From positions 1-64,000 of the forward strand of contig JBAMJV010010616.1 of the NCBI GenBank assembly GCA_037951105.1: a stretch of 64,000 nucleotides of DNA, written 5' to 3'. Numbering within the stretch: the stretch's first letter is position 1; the number at the start of each line of letters is the position of its first letter. Below the pieces are notes generated by a model. It saw only the letters and a program-made list of their open reading frames with translations, was not told the DNA's origin and did no database searches. Source of the stretch: Echinarachnius parma (taxonomy: Eukaryota; Echinodermata; Echinoidea; Clypeasteroida; Echinarachniidae). Made by a program: the position numbers and the translations under genes. Positions 57,901 through 64,000 of this stretch are shown piece by piece.

Positions 57901-59663
57901 TAATTCAAATAGAATAAAAATGTGTAATACTATAATTTTTATGGTAAAATATATTTTATTTGTATTTAGAAAAGAGGGTGTATTACCAACCATTGATAAA
58001 ATACAGAAACTCTTATTAGATTAGAAGAGAAAATAGCAATTAAAATGGGGAAATTAGGGCTACACTTACAAAAATGGGAAACAGTTAAATTATAATAAGA
58101 TTTAATTTGTAAGGCAGTTTAGAATAAAACGATATTTCTCCCGTGAGCTTGTCTAAGTATTAATAATTATGTATTTTGTAAAAAATCATTTCTAAAGGAA
58201 TCTGAGCAGATTACCGACCAGGTGTGAGCGAGTGAGTGTGCAGGGGGGGGGGGGGGGGGGGGGGTAGGGGGTAGAGAGAGAGGGTTTGTTTCTTTGTTTG
58301 TTTGTTTTTGTTTGTTTGTTTTTGTTTGTTTGTGTTTTCTTCTTTTTATCATAGCTTAAAAACCTCCAATTATCATTATTCGTCTGTAGTTTATAATTAT
58401 GTGATGTAAGATTTGTAATTGTTTATGTATGCAAGGTAATTATTTATACTTTCTTTCATTATAATTGTAATTTGTTGTATTCTTTGTTTAATATGTTCAC
58501 ATTGAACATATTTTGTTTATGTATATTGAATTGTAAATGTATTAATTTGGAGGAATAAAAATCATTTAAAAAAAATTTAAAAAAAAAGTGTGTGGGTGTG
58601 TGTGTGTGTGTGTGCGGTTTTTTTGTGTGTGTGAGGAAAGGTATAGTCAAGACATATTACTTAAAACGATATATACACCCTCCAATAAAAAGACATTGCT
58701 TACCGAAAATATCGACATCCGTTTTGTTAAATAATAATTTTCCCGTATCAATGTCAGCAACCTCACAAGAGTATACACCTTCGTCTGATATCGCGACCTG
58801 CTTGATGATGAGAGAGAAGTAATTGGCGTCCATATCGAAATATCCTTCATCGTACCCAGGCCCACCTTTGAAGCTTGGGTTGGCAGTAAAATCGATGAAA
58901 ATAATGATACTCCGTGTCTGGTTTGTAATGAGTTTATACCAAGCAACGGAGTAAATGTCCCCATCGACTCTGCATGGTAGCTCAGCTCTGCTGCCCTTTT
59001 CCAGAAGCGATGTCGGGTCGGTGTCGACGATAGCTTGTTCACTTGAATGACGAAGAACTGCAATGGCAAAATGTTTTTTTTTAATTGATGCGTTGATTGT
59101 GGAAATTGAGAATAGAAAGTGAAAATTGATGCGTTGATTTGATACATATAATCATTCAAGAAGAGCCACATGGAAAGGCACTACGGGCAATTAGAATCCT
59201 GTCTGTACCACCGGTCCCGACAAAAGAACGAATTATTGTAATTTGTCTCAATTGAACGCATTTAATTTTCACGTTTAATTGATATACACTTTTATTACAT
59301 GAAAATACGATTTCATGTCATTTTTTCATGGTTATCCCATTAAACAAAATAGATGACCATTCATAACACGGTAAAAATGTTTATTAGCATGTCTTCATCC
59401 ACTAACCAAAATGCAGATGTATTTCAAGTGACTCTTAATATCCATATGGCGCTGAAGTTTTATTTACAAATATTTGTCTTGTGTTGTATCAAATTTTCGA
59501 ATTAAATATAATTATCTAGAAGTTAAAATTATTAAATTAATTGTCGTTAGAATATTAATTGAGTTCAACATGTACACATACCTGACAGAAGGATGATAGC
59601 ATGCACTGTCGCATAAAATCCGATACGCGTTGAGCTCTGTCCCCTTTCATTAGCCATGTTCAT
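24668..59663 (-). CDS. Five-exon Ig-superfamily receptor: signal, V domain, C1-like domain, TM, coiled-coil tail
   Basis: Exons on the minus strand are 59663-59582, 59057-58704, 46482-46111, 36211-36137 and 24963-24668. All four introns have GT-AG ends and are phase 1, typical of Ig-domain genes. The spliced coding length is 1179 nt, exactly 393 codons including TGA. Predicted layout: signal peptide (1-27), V-type Ig (28-145), second Ig (146-252), Pro/Asn-rich stalk (253-270), TM helix (271-291) then RRK, and a cytoplasmic tail (295-392) with heptad-like charge pattern. About eight N-glycosylation sequons fall in the ectodomain and none in the tail. It is likely a type I cell-surface receptor with adhesion or immune recognition as possible roles; ligand and function are unknown. 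Extra exons in the large introns, or a different tail exon, remain possible. Confidence 0.72.
25354..28570 (+). mobile_element. CR1/L2-type LINE, decayed, endonuclease plus reverse transcriptase
   Basis: An AP-endonuclease domain comes first ([22 protein letters not shown] at 25354-26305), then RT blocks [55 protein letters not shown] and YADDS. The C-terminal tail has the YGTRQS...FKGPI motif of Jockey-superfamily LINEs. The 3' UTR (ggaccagctccacataagac) ends in aattgaattgaaattgaatt repeats near 28540-28570. Damage: frameshift near 26305, TGA at 26674, a short deletion at about 27217, frameshift near 27485, TAA at about 28189. The 5' end is not defined; no ORF1 recognised. It sits in receptor intron 4, opposite strand. 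Confidence 0.88.
28791..29147. repeat. 119-bp tandem repeat, three copies
   Basis: Units begin tgttatctgactgtcaaata at 28791, 28910 and 29029 and are nearly identical. Each contains catgtaacataacatatgtt and ttttgttgtcggtaacatca. A diverged half-unit precedes them (28735-28790). Confidence 0.9.
29640..30267 (+). pseudogene. Tc1-like transposase fossil
   Basis: Fragments in several frames fit the Tc1 order. A helix-turn-helix piece ([20 protein letters not shown]) at about 29648-29710 comes first, then a ttccggctgcaagacgacaa stretch (RLQDDNA, the second Asp region) near 29990. A C-terminal piece follows at 30067-30267 ([20 protein letters not shown], then [16 protein letters not shown]). Frameshifts and stops separate them. 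TIRs were not found. Confidence 0.7.
31079..31945. mobile_element. Long-armed foldback element, TA target duplication, mariner-type ends
   Basis: The ends CAGAGTGTCCCAGA and (T)CTGGGACACTCTG are inverted and flanked by TA (31077-31078, 31946-31947). The arms run about 350 bp each (31079-31434 against 31595-31945) and share gtgagtttttagggtagtaa and gagaacaagtacaatgaaaa. The ~160-bp loop includes aaaagtactaatttgggctg, perhaps a transposase remnant (KVLIWAE). It lies in receptor intron 4. Confidence 0.82.
32045..32105 (-). repeat. tRNA-like B-box repeat
   Basis: On the minus strand gctcgggttcgaatcccggt gives a strong B box, with tagctcag upstream. It is too short and irregular to be a tRNA gene, so probably a SINE remnant. 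Confidence 0.35.
32750..33776. repeat. ~1-kb inverted repeat, arms about 200 bp
   Basis: The left arm (about 32752-32950) and right arm (about 33567-33776) share ttcatgggaatgggatat, ttttattgagatat and tggatcaatctag in opposite orientation. The right side also holds a ~125-bp tandem duplication (33740-33985) with cctaatttgcatagataca and tctctttggatg. Non-coding. Confidence 0.7.
34275..34345 (+). repeat. tRNA-like SINE head or pseudo-tRNA
   Basis: A-box-like tggcctattggtcacgc and an exact B box gggttcgaatcc (34328-34339). The acceptor arms do not pair, so not a functional tRNA. Confidence 0.45.
35100..35900. repeat. Cryptically simple region rich in aactcg words
   Basis: Dozens of aactcg / actcgNa words occur without fixed spacing at 35220-35480 and 35770-35900. 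Between them is a tRNA-like B box on the minus strand (about 35640-35700). I see no gene in 34350-36130. Confidence 0.5.
36137..36211 (-). CDS. Receptor exon 4: transmembrane helix
   Basis: 25 codons, phase 1 to phase 1, acceptor agtactcacag, donor aaaag|gttagt. Encodes [20 protein letters not shown] then LRRK, a 20-21-residue hydrophobic helix with basic stop-transfer residues on the predicted cytoplasmic side. The match of phase, order and topology to the upstream Ig exons is the main evidence that it belongs to this gene. Confidence 0.7.
36465..36722. repeat. (GAA)n microsatellite
   Basis: About 255 bp of mostly pure GAA, with interruptions at both ends. Poly-Lys, poly-Glu, poly-Leu, poly-Ser and poly-Phe frames over it are artefacts. 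It lies in receptor intron 3, about 250 bp upstream of the TM exon in transcript order. Confidence 0.95.
36880..37110 (+). repeat. tRNA-derived SINE
   Basis: A box tggcttaggggttagag (36891-36907) and B box gggttcgaaccc (36934-36945) with correct spacing. They are followed by ccaaagactttaaaaatggt and the body gccaggcgcttggcatg. I recognise this head-plus-body arrangement as a SINE type seen in marine invertebrates. Confidence 0.65.
37731..38728 (+). repeat. 15-bp minisatellite array (left copy), split by a MITE
   Basis: About 25 units of gctccgccgacaaat, with A/T variation at the last positions (aat, ttt, att). A distinct opening order has tatgctccgccgacatatg, then gctccgaaaaatgcgaca, then gctccgcgaca. 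Because 15 is a multiple of three, several frames stay open; these ([14 protein letters not shown], [14 protein letters not shown]) are artefacts. Array-like words resume at 38685-38728 beyond the MITE at 38225-38658. The preceding 37110-37730 is rich in cgctcgc and acgcaa words. Confidence 0.88.
38225..38658. mobile_element. MITE ~434 bp, TIR TGTGACCATACACCACAAAA
   Basis: The left end tgtgaccatacaccacaaaa and right end ttttgtggtgtaaggtcaca are inverted, continuing with cgacc/ggtcg. Unit-like minisatellite words on both sides show it inserted into, or next to, the 15-bp array. Non-coding. Confidence 0.8.
39667..40022. mobile_element. Partial MITE of the AAAGGGATAGTTGAG family (copy D, inverted)
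   Basis: ggggtagtacagttttg, ctccaccatgctcgaaa, caagagggcgctttt and gattagatagagagatcatc match the reverse complement of copy B (61427-61968). The copy breaks off after aaaaaaaatcatctaatta, exactly where the right minisatellite array starts. Confidence 0.75.
40028..40388 (-). repeat. 15-bp minisatellite array (right copy, inverted)
   Basis: About 22 units that read gctccgccgacaaat on the minus strand. The opening order on that strand (tatgctccgccgacatatg, then a gctccgaaaaatgcgaca variant, then gctccgcgaca twice) repeats that of the left array. The two are therefore homologous copies in inverted orientation about 1.8 kb apart. Open frames are artefacts. Confidence 0.9.
40389..42046. other. 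Receptor intron sequence with small tandem repeats, no exon seen
   Basis: Contains a 10-11-bp gatcgtttat array (about 40970-41035), a ~24-bp ttcggcacgatggttgc array (about 41235-41335) and a cryptic gcaa/gagc-word region (41400-41700). I found no Ig-like exon here on the minus strand. Confidence 0.5.
42051..42965 (-). repeat. 3' LTR of the LTR element
   Basis: 915 bp, apparently identical to the 5' LTR. Bounded by the GTAT duplication outside and the polypurine tract inside. Confidence 0.92.
45161..46075 (-). repeat. 5' LTR of the LTR element
   Basis: 915 bp. Its outer end is next to the GTAT duplication and 35 bp from the receptor exon 3 boundary. Its inner end is one base from the primer-binding site. 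Confidence 0.92.
46111..46482 (-). CDS. Receptor exon 3: second Ig domain, C1-like, with stalk
   Basis: 124 codons, phase 1 to phase 1, acceptor catactcaacag, donor tta|a gtaaat. [16 protein letters not shown] resembles the C1-set B-C strands (C-V-x-x-F/Y-Y-P), and SEKPYSCVV resembles the C1 F strand; Cys181 and Cys233 would pair. The usual Trp is Phe193/194. Cys158 and Cys170 could form an extra bridge. Sequons fall at 169, 178, 189, 217, 244 and 262. A proline-rich stalk ([13 protein letters not shown]) leads to the membrane. A young LTR element ends 35 bp past the donor. Confidence 0.82.
46620..46800. repeat. Degenerate GT-rich microsatellite
   Basis: Imperfect tgtgtgcg/tgtatg repeats in receptor intron 2, just upstream of the dispersed block at 46808. 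Frames over it are artefacts. Confidence 0.85.
46808..47497. repeat. Left part of a repeated block interrupted by the DIRS-like element
   Basis: Phrases such as gaatcagttggaagcttgcg, ggttaattagggtaaccatt and gtgttttcacgatcgcataa occur at 46808-46955 and 47284-47440, and again right of the insertion at 52728-52925. The unit with agtagactgttgttattata followed by atgcaaattatgggcattgt (47023-47060) is an uninterrupted version of the DIRS insertion site. Confidence 0.8.
48125..48305 (+). repeat. ~32-bp tandem repeat inside the DIRS-like element
   Basis: About six units of ccccagttgtatggggtaag followed by tgga-tcta. Each unit contains a small inverted cccca...tgggg motif. Confidence 0.8.
52000..52114. 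repeat. Internal complementary region of the DIRS-like element
   Basis: 52000-52038 is the complement of the left end and 52039-52114 the complement of the right end, meeting at aat (ATT on the other strand). I found no mismatch over the 115 bp by eye. Confidence 0.85.
52576..53100. repeat. Right part of the repeated block flanking the DIRS-like element
   Basis: Starts ataatgcaaattatgggcat and goes on with tgtcatgcgtggcagagg, gtgctctttcggtc, then two rounds of gcttg-caatgtgcataccgc and gtaaacaatgtcgg. These match 46808-47440. No gene. Confidence 0.75.
53101..54380 (+). other. Probable 5' region of the L1/Tx1-type LINE, no ORF1 recognised
   Basis: T/G-rich sequence with T runs and a thrice-repeated phrase (tttaagg..ctatagtat near 53780 and 53930, gcgtaggaattcatggcac near 53670 and 53945). 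It continues in the same base-composition bias into the LINE coding region. I found no convincing ORF1 protein. Confidence 0.4.
54383..58587 (+). mobile_element. L1/Tx1-type LINE ORF2, decayed, with poly-A tail
   Basis: Endonuclease: [98 protein letters not shown], a stop inside [25 protein letters not shown] and YADDMTIF. C-terminus: [18 protein letters not shown] and a CSYC...HIFLFC zinc-binding motif usual in L1/Tx1 LINEs. Stops at about 55222, 55597, 56167 and 57494, a frameshift near 56175, and others near 57630. The 3' UTR has a G21 tract (58244-58264); aataaaaatcatttaaaaaa ends the element by 58587. It lies in receptor intron 2 in the opposite orientation, right beside exon 2. Confidence 0.88.
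58704..59057 (-). CDS. Receptor exon 2: V-type immunoglobulin domain
   Basis: Exactly 118 codons, phase 1 to phase 1, acceptor ttgccattgcag, donor cg|gtaagc. V-domain signature: ELPCRV (Cys56), SVAWYKL (Trp67), and the F-strand block [18 protein letters not shown] ending at Cys125. The 69-residue Cys spacing and the extra C'-C'' length favour V over C2. Sequons are NQT73 and NKT138. There is no J-like GXG motif after Cys125, so it is not a rearranging-receptor V exon. It is intact, with no stops. Confidence 0.85.
59582..59663 (-). CDS. Receptor exon 1: signal peptide
   Basis: Encodes [20 protein letters not shown] followed by HAIILLS. The polar start and hydrophobic core suit a signal peptide. 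The donor is ctgtcag|gtatgt, phase 1. A second in-frame ATG lies two codons in; I chose the first because nothing separates them. Confidence 0.68.
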
Positions 59664-60147
59664 GATTAGTAAAACTTTACATGTAGATCCATGTTGAGGT
59701 AATGCGGATTAGTCAAGATATAACGCTTTAAAGACGGTGTATAGTTGCTCTTGTCTTACTATAGTAGACTGTTGTCTTCGTCTTTATTACAAAGAAGTTT
59801 GACTAAAAGAAAAAAAGTGCCCTAACTGAAAGTGAGCCCGTCATGTGACCATATCATATAAATGTTATGGTCGATCACTATCGTGATATTTGTATTAATT
59901 AATTCTCGCACAATATTATTCATGAATGTTGTTGACATGAAATATTAGCATTTAATAATGTTTATGTGACCATATAAAGTTATGGTCGATCACTATCTTG
60001 ATATTTGTATTAATTAATGCTCGCACAATACTATTCACAAATGTTATTGACTTCAAATATTAGCACTTCATAAAAATGGTCTTGGGTTCTTGGTAATAAA
60101 CATTACGAGCATGATGAAGAATAATCAAACATAGGAATTATTATTAA
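59664..60147. other. Upstream region of the receptor gene with a ~120-bp tandem duplication
   Basis: The receptor's promoter should be here (minus orientation); no clear TATA. A duplicated block (about 59842-59960 and 59964-60075) shares gttatggtcgatcactatc and gatatttgtattaattaat. Confidence 0.5.
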
Positions 60148-60560
60148 CTTAGATTATTGCTCGCCAGTTTGGAATATTACTTTCGAAAACATCTTTAATT
60201 ACGAGTGTTTCAAAAGAGGGCTCTGCAAATTGTATCATATAAGTAGATTACACTGTGAGTTCAAATATTTAGTTTTAGATTAAAAGTGGGCCCAGTAGAA
60301 AAAGGAAAACAAATTTGATTTTAATGTTTAAAATAATAATATTCATAATAAAAATGAACCTCAATATTTTATTCTCTCGGATTCGAATGAAGGGTTATTC
60401 GTAAATATAGCTTACGTCCTTCTCAATGTCAACTATTGTTGTTAAAACCTAAAACCGACTTACTTAAACGGAGATTGATTTATTCAAGTGTTAAGTTTTT
60501 TAATTCACTACAACTATAAAACTAGGCAATTGGCTAATATCAAACCATTCTTATTTGAAA
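60148..60560 (+). pseudogene. LINE reverse-transcriptase 3' fragment (CR1/Jockey type)
   Basis: DYCSPVWNITFENIFNYECF and FKRGLCKLYHI match the region after the RT domain in such LINEs (DYCSPVW...LQKRALRII). A later piece, RPSQCQLLLLKPKTDLLKRR then LIYSSVKFFNSL, matches the extreme C-terminus. Frameshifts lie between them. No 3' tail is defined. Confidence 0.6.
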
Positions 60561-61426
60561 TTAGTCACGAATTAATAACATAAATATATATTTATATATT
60601 ATATTTGTTTGTATATATTATATTGCGGTGTTTTTTAAAGCATATTTAACTTATGTTTACTGGTTGGATAATGTGTATGATTATTTTTTAATTAAAGCAT
60701 TGCGTCTTTTTTCTATTCATATTTAACTTATTTATATTGTTTGTATTATAATGCTTGTAATATCTGTATTTTAATTGTATGGGACCCCTTTGAAAATCAG
60801 CTACTTCTGAAATGGCAATCCCACACATTTATGGAAATAAATGAATAGGTACAAACAAATATAGGGGAAATGATCGAGCAGAAATGGAGTGGAGATATCA
60901 TTGTTCGCTGAAGATTATTAGAGTAATAATTTACAACATTTACATCAATAAATGGCACCGCCCCAATTTTAACGTACTGCAGTACTCATAAACCAAATAT
61001 AGAGGCATAACTACCACTAGCTTTGAAGTGCATCGCCGTATCATAAATGCTATAATAATTGATATTTTATCGAACAAATGTAGTATTTGTATCATCTTGG
61101 TTTGATTATGATGTGACGCATCGTCTCGGGGTTGTGGGGGCAGGGGATGAAATATAAACTGCGGCAAAAATAAATAAATTCATTTATAGAGAATGTCCCT
61201 GTAGACAAGTACGAAGACTGCCGCTTCAATATGAATTACCCAAGGTAATATGGTATATGTCACAAAGTAACCGCCCCTAAAAATTGAATCTCCCTGCGCC
61301 TTGTTTTCATCTACCTAACAACAATCCTTTTAAAGTGCCGTCTAAACCATAACTTTGCAATGAATATTCCTTCGTCTATTTATTGTTTTAATACACAATA
61401 CGTATGGATAATCAATATTCTATTAA
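60561..61426. other. AT-rich DNA, no gene seen
   Basis: No repeat family or protein similarity recognised. Confidence 0.4.
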
Positions 61427-61968
61427 AGGGGTAGTTGAGTTTTGGTATAGAGGGCGCTACACAAAATAACTTGTTTATGAGATGATGAAAATCTGAATGT
61501 CAAATTTGAAAAAGCATACAATTTTAATAACCGAATAATCTTATTTGATCAAAATCGGTTCTGAAATGGCTGAAATATCCATAAATATATCAATTTGTAA
61601 TATATAATTGTGGGCCTCACGATAATTCGATAATTTTGAACCAGCCGTTAAAAAAATATATAATGCTTCCTCTTTTCAAAATAGTTCTAAAGAGGTTTTT
61701 AATTAGTTGTTGATTACCTCTCTATCGTCTAATCACTTTTTCAAAAAAGATCTTATGCACACTCCAATGAGTTATTAGAGAGCGCCCTCTTGAGTTTTAA
61801 CGGCCCTGTTTTTTAATTAGTCATTTGTAATTTGTTCTTATTCATTTCGAGCATGGTGGAGTAACTATTAGTTTGTAATCTAATGGTGCAGGTTTTGGTT
61901 ACTAAAATTTACTTTGACCAAAACTGTAGGTACTCACTTTTAAACCAAATCTCAACTATCCCTTTAAC
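61427..61968. mobile_element. MITE of the AAAGGGATAGTTGAG family (copy B)
   Basis: Begins aaaggggtagttgagttttg and ends ctcaactatccctttaac. Interior landmarks as in copy A. About 540 bp. Confidence 0.88.
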
Positions 61969-63533
61969 AGTTTCATAATAATAATGCCCAATAATTTCTT
62001 TTTTTACAACTTCTTATTTCGAACTGTAGTGGTTCTCTTTGACTTATACCATGTTGTATTTGTATTACCAATAGCAGAATGGAATCGGTTTATCCAATAT
62101 CCCTTCCTATAGATAAAGATATTTACGATTGAAGTGTTCAGAATGTTAATTATCCACTGGAAAATTATAAATGTGTGAAAAGTCTGTGCTCTGAATTAGC
62201 TAAAAACACTTTGCATTTTCACTCATTACTTGGCAATATAACATCCAATTAACATAAAATTGTCACGCCTTACCATGCAAGTGGACATATCACCTCACAA
62301 CAATACACATTTTATCAACCATTCATCACGTTTTGCATATGTCAACAAAGTTACAAGTTCTCTTTAATAACAAGGAAAATATCACTATTGTATGGCTACG
62401 TGTATTCATGACATAAAGAGGCGTAGCCGGTGTAATGGAAAAAAAGTGGAATCTTAATGAAAATGAACTGAGAAAATATAGCCCAATGGCACATGTTTTA
62501 TTTGTACGCATCACTCCGCCCTATCACTGATTACGCCACACATATGATATCAATTTCCGGCTTACACTGGTACAATACTGCGTGGCGTTGAAACCGGAGC
62601 AATAATGCGGCGAATATGCATCCCTGCCAACACTTAAACGTGAAATTCGTTCAGTACATATTACTTTTGTTTTATTTGAACTATATTTTAATACAAAAGT
62701 ATCATTAAGATGAAAGGAGATCTATTTTGATTATAGCTCGTCTATTTATACGGTGCGAGTAAAGATCTGTGTGAGATGAGGGGGGCAGCGGCGACATATC
62801 CCTTTATCTAATTACAAAAACAATCATATTGAATCGTATTTGTATATTGTTTTCATGTTGGGACTTATTGTATAACATTCAGACTAACATTATTACAAAT
62901 TGTAAATTAAAATTGTACCTTTTTAACATAAATTTGCTCAATCCATGAAAATGACGAAAATTTGCGGACTTTCCGTTCAACCACATGGTCTATAAATATC
63001 AAAAGCATCTGTATTTGTCAACATAGACTACAGTATATTAAATTTAATTGCATGTGTGCTTACAGACTGCGCGAATCAAAAAAGGTTGCATTGTAAACAT
63101 CGACATCGAAATGATATAATACCGCCCTTTCATCTTTATCAACCTCAGGTGGCGCTGTCACAAGAGCACTGACGCTTTATAACTGTATTTTCTGCAGTTA
63201 GATAATCTCTTGTTTATGTCGTATGACTATCGTATATCGTGTGAGTGCATTCATAATATAGCAGTTAAGACCGAGTTGAGACACGTCGGGGGCAGCCTTG
63301 AGTTTTATCCTAAGTTGTGGCTTTCAGAATACAAATCTGTCTAATTTGCAGAGTCTTAACTTTGAGCTCATTTGCATACGTGTCTTAACTTTTAGCTCAT
63401 TTGAATACGTGTCTTAACTTTAGGATGTCCTAAATTAGGACTTGTCTTAAGTCCTGTTTTCAGAATACAAAAATAGTTAAGACTCGTAACTTAGGACAAA
63501 ATCCATGTCTTATCTTTTTCAGAATGCCCCCAG
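61969..63533. other. AT-rich DNA, no gene seen
   Basis: Contains a short duplication gagctcatttgcatacgtgt (63365-63420). Otherwise nothing recognised. Confidence 0.4.
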
Positions 63534-63689
63534 GGCCCCGTTGCAGAAAGATATACAATCGATTGTAAGTTACAATTAATTGTAAGTCAGACATTTTTTT
63601 TGTTCTTTTTCGACCAATCGGATTTGTGCATAGAACACATGATGTGACTCCCAATTAATTCGATAGTTATCTCTTTCTGCAACGGGGCC
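63534..63689. mobile_element. MITE, ~156 bp, TIR GGCCCCGTTGCAGAAAGA
   Basis: ggccccgttgcagaaagata and tctctttctgcaacggggcc are inverted ends. The arms continue with acaatcgattgtaagt-type words. Second copy of the family at 17109-17272. Confidence 0.85.
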
Positions 63690-63760
63690 AAGGTCTTGTC
63701 AAAATGTTCTCTACACGGCGCTCGTTCAATGCAAGCAACTTCAAGATGGGGTTTCTGCAC

Positions 63761-64000
63761 TTAAAGGGATAGTTGAGTTTTGGTAGAGAGCGCGCTAGAC
63801 TACGTTTTTTTTGTGTGAGGTAATGAAAAACTGAGTGTAAAATTTGAAAGAGCATAATATAAAATCATCTTTGTTTGATCAAAATCGGTTCAGAGACGGT
63901 TGAAATATCCATAAATATAACAATTTGTAATAAAGCTGGGGCCCCAAGGTTTATTATAGAATTTTGAACCAGCCGTTAAGAATTCAAAAAAATGCTTCCT
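63761..64000. mobile_element. MITE of the AAAGGGATAGTTGAG family (copy C), cut by the window edge
   Basis: Begins ttaaagggatagttgagttt and follows copies A and B through tttgaaccagccgttaa and tgcttcct at the last base. Confidence 0.85.

Noticed and set aside
58647..59171. 174-codon minus-strand frame over the V exon
   Set aside because: It is in the wrong frame; the V-domain signature and splice sites define another phase.

Overview
The window looks like AT-rich nuclear DNA of a marine invertebrate, most likely a deuterostome. An echinoderm is my best guess; amphioxus or a hemichordate cannot be excluded. The grounds are spliced genes with GT-AG introns, metazoan gene families (TEN1, an immunoglobulin-superfamily receptor), and a dense, varied repeat load: two LINE types, a DIRS-like element, an LTR element primed by tRNA-Leu, Tc1/mariner, Merlin and hAT-like DNA elements, tRNA-derived SINE heads, microsatellites and long G/C homopolymers. 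Nothing here is bacterial. The host gene content is small.

Layout. Positions 1-2580 (minus) carry an uninterrupted 860-codon reading frame that runs off the left edge. It encodes a transposase-like protein with a possible D/D/D core and a C-terminal Tudor/SH3-like module. Upstream of it (2691-3837) lies a cluster of eight near-palindromic GTAACGTATGTTAC motifs. Positions 4565-5756 (plus) hold a complete two-exon TEN1 gene (telomere-capping CST subunit). From about 5.8 to 24.6 kb I see repeats and fossils only: a tandem-repeat element at 6.9-7.8 kb, several MITEs with clear TIRs and target duplications, a Merlin transposase fossil at 16.6 kb, and many G/C tracts.

From 24668 to 59663 (minus) I can assemble a previously unlisted five-exon receptor gene: signal peptide, V-type Ig domain, a second Ig domain with C1-like features, a transmembrane helix, and a charged coiled-coil cytoplasmic tail. 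Every intron is phase 1, and the model closes on an in-frame stop at 392 residues. Its introns are packed with mobile DNA. Intron 4 (between TM and tail exons) has a decayed CR1/L2-type LINE, a Tc1 fossil, a mariner-like foldback and a 1-kb inverted repeat. Intron 3 has a (GAA)n tract, a pair of inverted 15-bp minisatellite arrays, and a young 4.0-kb LTR element with apparently identical LTRs ending 35 bp from an exon. Intron 2 has a 5.08-kb DIRS-like element with a diagnostic internal complementary region and a reconstructable empty site, and a decayed L1/Tx1-type LINE.

Positions 59.7-64 kb contain a LINE 3' fragment and several MITE copies. The strongest leads are the receptor gene, the DIRS-like element with its empty-site proof, the young LTR insertion, and the intact transposase-like gene with its upstream palindrome cluster.
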